Below, piece after piece: positions 12,524 to 14,200 of a stretch of DNA of 14,200 bases. The first letter of the stretch is position 1; each line of letters opens with the position of its first letter. The notes under the pieces are model-generated. The model was given only the letters and a program-made list of their open reading frames with translations. It was not told the origin of the DNA and made no database searches. The translations under genes and the position numbers were made by a program. The stretch comes from Oscillospiraceae bacterium (GTDB taxonomy: Bacteria > Bacillota > Clostridia > Oscillospirales > UBA929). The DNA is taken from contig WRLJ01000017.1 in NCBI GenBank assembly GCA_009777685.1, forward strand, positions 1 through 14,200, given 5' to 3'.

Positions 12524-12877
12524 TTATTTCGCCGCCGGTCTGGACACCAGCGCCGCCAGCAGCGACAGCACGATCGCGGCCTCGACGCCGGCGGCCGTGC
12601 CCGCGATGGGTCCGGCGATCGCACCCAGCAGCCCGTCCTCCCGGACGGCCAGCCTGGCGCCCTCCGCCAGCGCGTGCCCAAAGCCGGTCAGCGGGACCAT
12701 CGCGCCCGCGCCCGCCCACGTCACCAGCGGCTCATACACACCCAGCGCGCTCAGCAGAACGCCCGCCACCACATATCCCGTCAGGATGCGCGCCGGCGTC
12801 AGGCGCGTCCTGTCGATCAAAATCTGCCCCGCCGCGCACAACAGGCCGCCGACCAAAAAGGCTTTCAGAAAAATCAC
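12524..12877 (-). CDS. spoVAE: Stage V sporulation protein AE (SpoVAEb type)
   Basis: A 117-residue integral membrane protein matching the SpoVAE C-terminal-type (AEb) family over its usual length of about 116. The signature blocks are present: GQILIDRTRLTPARIL (17-32), ALGVYEPLVTWAGAGAMVPL (44-63), then TGFGHALAEGA. SpoVA proteins sit in the spore inner membrane and move dipicolinic acid into the forming spore and out at germination. It starts with GTG at 12875-12877, with a modest GAGGG just upstream. It lies 25 bp after the spoVAD remnant on the same strand, as in intact spoVAC-AD-AEb operons. With the 5' part of that operon missing here, its expression is uncertain. Confidence 0.92.
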   Translation of the reverse strand: MIFLKAFLVGGLLCAAGQILIDRTRLTPARILTGYVVAGVLLSALGVYEPLVTWAGAGAMVPLTGFGHALAEGARLAVREDGLLGAIAGPIAGTAAGVEAAIVLSLLAALVSRPAAK

Positions 12878-12902
12878 CGGACCCTCACCCGCCTCATCTT
12901 TC

Positions 12903-13313
12903 TCAATTTTCCGCTTTAGCGGCCAGCCGCACCGCGTGCGCCACCGCCGGGATCGAGTCGCCCTGGGCGGCGGAGACGGGGCTGTGCAGCGCGCCGGTCC
13001 CGCAGAACAGCGCCGTGTTCCACGTCCCCTTGCGCATTTCCCGCAGAATATGCCCGCACAGCACGACCGCCGAGCAGCCGCATCCGCTGCCGCCCGCGTG
13101 GACGTCCTGCGTCCGGCCGTCGAAGATCATCATGCCGCAGTCGTTGTAACGCCCGGCCAGATGTATGCCGTCGCCCATAAATAGGTCGCGCACGATCTGC
13201 GCCCCCACGGCGCCGAGGTCGCCCGTCACAATCAAGTCATGCGCCTCCGGCCCCAGCCCGGTCTCGGCGAAAAACGCGGAGAGCGTGTCATAGGCGGCCG
13301 GGGTAGATGTCAA
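12903..13313 (-). pseudogene. spoVAD: spoVAD, 3' remnant lacking the N-terminal half
   Basis: Encodes about 136 residues that match only the C-terminal part of SpoVAD (normally about 335-340 residues, thiolase-like fold). The end is intact: DLIVTGDLGAVGAQIVRD, YNDCGMMIFD, QDVHAGGSGCGCSAVVLCGH and the C-terminal GDSIPAVAHAVRLA. Similarity stops near 13310, at STPAAYDTL. Upstream the frame continues only to a stop at 13350 through AT-rich DNA unlike SpoVAD and without an ATG; TTG at 13311-13313 is the nearest possible start. The missing half would be expected where the divergent ATPase gene now lies. This may be a true disruption by inserted DNA, or a contig joined wrongly at a repeat. I cannot tell which from one window. 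Confidence 0.8.
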
Positions 13314-13340
13314 TATAGGACCATGAAAAAAGTTGTGTAG

Positions 13341-13393
13341 ATAGTTATCTCAAAATAAATATGCTCAAAATATATTTATCTTGACATAACTAT
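13341..13393. repeat. AT-rich inverted repeat upstream of the ATPase gene
   Basis: Arms of 22 bp at 13341-13362 and 13372-13393 are reverse complements at 20 of 22 positions around a 9-nt loop. The right arm contains the -35 box of the ATPase promoter. It is strikingly AT-rich against a GC-rich background. Confidence 0.75.
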
Positions 13394-13410
13394 TGTCATG
13401 CGGGTATAAT
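13381..13410 (+). promoter_or_regulatory. Promoter of the AAA/DUF4143-type ATPase gene
   Basis: TTGACA (13381-13386), an 18-bp spacer and TATAAT (13405-13410). The start would be near 13417, leaving a leader of about 20 nt. The ribosome site GGAAGGGAG (13418-13426) fits that leader. Confidence 0.78.
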
Positions 13411-13435
13411 ATCCCCGGAAGGGAGTGACGGCAGT

Positions 13436-14200
13436 ATGCGAAGGAAGATTGAAGAACGCCTGCTGGAATGGAAGAACCGCACGGCAGACAGGATGCCGCT
13501 GTTGCTGTACGGTGCGCGGCAGGTGGGCAAGACCTACATTCTCAATGAGTTTGGCGACAAGTATTACAAGAACACGGTGTATGTCAATTTAGAAACGAAT
13601 CTGTCCGTCTCCCGCTACTTCGACGACGATATCAGCCCGGAGCGCTTAGTTCGCTTCCTAGAGACGGCGGTGAATGATACCATCATCCCCGGCGATACGC
13701 TCATCATCTTTGACGAAATCCAATCCTGTGAGCGGGCGCTGACTTCGCTGAAATATTTTTGCGAAACCGCGCCGGAGTATCATGTGGCGGCGGCGGGCAG
13801 CCTACTCGGGGTCGCCGTCAACCGGGAGCGGTACTCGTTCCCGGTTGGCAAGGTGGAAAGCATTACACTATATCCGCTAGACTTTGAAGAGTTTTTATGG
13901 GCTGTCGGGGAGGAGCGGCTGGCAAGGGAGATTCGCGCCTGTTATCACGGCATGACGCCGATGCCGGACGCGCTTCATCAAAAGGCGGTGGAGCTGTACC
14001 GCTGTTACCTCATCGTGGGGGGGATGCCGGCCTGCGCGGCGTCTTTTGCCCAAAACGGAAAAACGGTGCTGATTCCCACCATACAGAACGAGATTGTCAG
14101 CAACTATGTAGCGGATATGGCCAAGTACGCCAAAACGGAAGAAACGGTCAAAATCCGCGCCTGCTACGATTCCGTGCCCGCCCAGCTAGCCAAGGAAAAT
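13436..14200 (+). CDS. AAA-type ATPase, AAA_14/DUF4143 family (partial, runs off the right edge)
   Basis: The first 255 residues are present and open to the window's end; the family is usually about 400-450 residues. Walker A is GARQVGKT (26-33) and Walker B is LIIFDEIQ (89-96, Asp93-Glu94). GSLLGV (121-126) and the ESITLYPLDFEEFLW segment (141-155) are characteristic of this family. The IVGGMPACAASF region begins the C-terminal DUF4143 part. The biological role of these proteins is poorly known; they occur in many divergent copies in gut Clostridia and Bacteroidetes and often look horizontally acquired. The ATG at 13436 is supported by GGAAGGGAG. It is divergent from the spoVAD remnant, 122 bp away, and its upstream DNA is AT-rich, consistent with insertion. 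Confidence 0.88.
   Translation, partial: MRRKIEERLLEWKNRTADRMPLLLYGARQVGKTYILNEFGDKYYKNTVYVNLETNLSVSRYFDDDISPERLVRFLETAVNDTIIPGDTLIIFDEIQSCERALTSLKYFCETAPEYHVAAAGSLLGVAVNRERYSFPVGKVESITLYPLDFEEFLWAVGEERLAREIRACYHGMTPMPDALHQKAVELYRCYLIVGGMPACAASFAQNGKTVLIPTIQNEIVSNYVADMAKYAKTEETVKIRACYDSVPAQLAKEN

Noticed and set aside
12138..12719. 193-residue minus frame and plus-strand frame at 12362-12919
   Set aside because: They cross spoVAE, a terminator and the non-coding region; low-complexity products without start signals.

Overview
The window reads as chromosomal DNA of a GC-rich, endospore-forming member of the Firmicutes, most likely a Clostridia/Oscillospiraceae-like anaerobe. This rests on the Firmicutes-type rpmH-rnpA-yidD-yidC-jag cluster, spoVA sporulation genes, strong AAGGAGG ribosome binding sites, and secreted proteins carrying copper-amine-oxidase-N-like (stalk) repeats. 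No species can be named from the sequence alone.

Layout. (1) 1-1110, minus strand: a TetR-family repressor followed by an ABC-2-type ATPase that runs off the left edge. They share a promoter with two near-identical palindromic operators. (2) 1112-1913: about 800 bp without a supportable gene, packed with dispersed palindromic repeats and a pair of AAAGGT..ACCTTT palindromes. (3) 1914-2945, plus: a secreted protein with a signal peptide, an unrecognised aromatic-rich middle and two C-terminal stalk repeats, followed by more repeats and a terminator. (4) 3303-6062, plus: uraA, upp and an orphan lipoprotein solute-binding protein, apparently one operon for uracil uptake and conversion to UMP. 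(5) 6100-7005, minus: a MazG/PRA-PH-like pyrophosphohydrolase and a two-CBS protein. (6) 7132-9831, minus: jag, yidC, yidD, rnpA and rpmH behind a perfect consensus promoter. The dnaA/oriC and mnmE/mnmG genes that usually flank this cluster are not in the window. (7) 10161-12119, minus: a large secreted GH5-like protein whose C-terminal cassette matches that of the 1914 gene. (8) 12203-12436: a compact non-coding region with promoters and terminators on both strands and several nested helices. (9) 12481-13313, minus: spoVAE and a spoVAD gene lacking its 5' half. (10) 13436-14200, plus: a partial AAA/DUF4143-type ATPase gene next to the spoVAD break.

Points of most interest: a family of at least twelve intergenic hairpins that share only a CGTAGGG prefix while their stems differ but stay complementary; two secreted proteins with a shared C-terminal cassette whose TAG stop lies inside that repeat; a GH5-like protein that appears to have lost its nucleophile Glu and other active-site residues; an amino-acid-type binding protein lacking its amine-binding Asp inside a uracil salvage operon; and a possible structured RNA upstream of the GH5-like gene.
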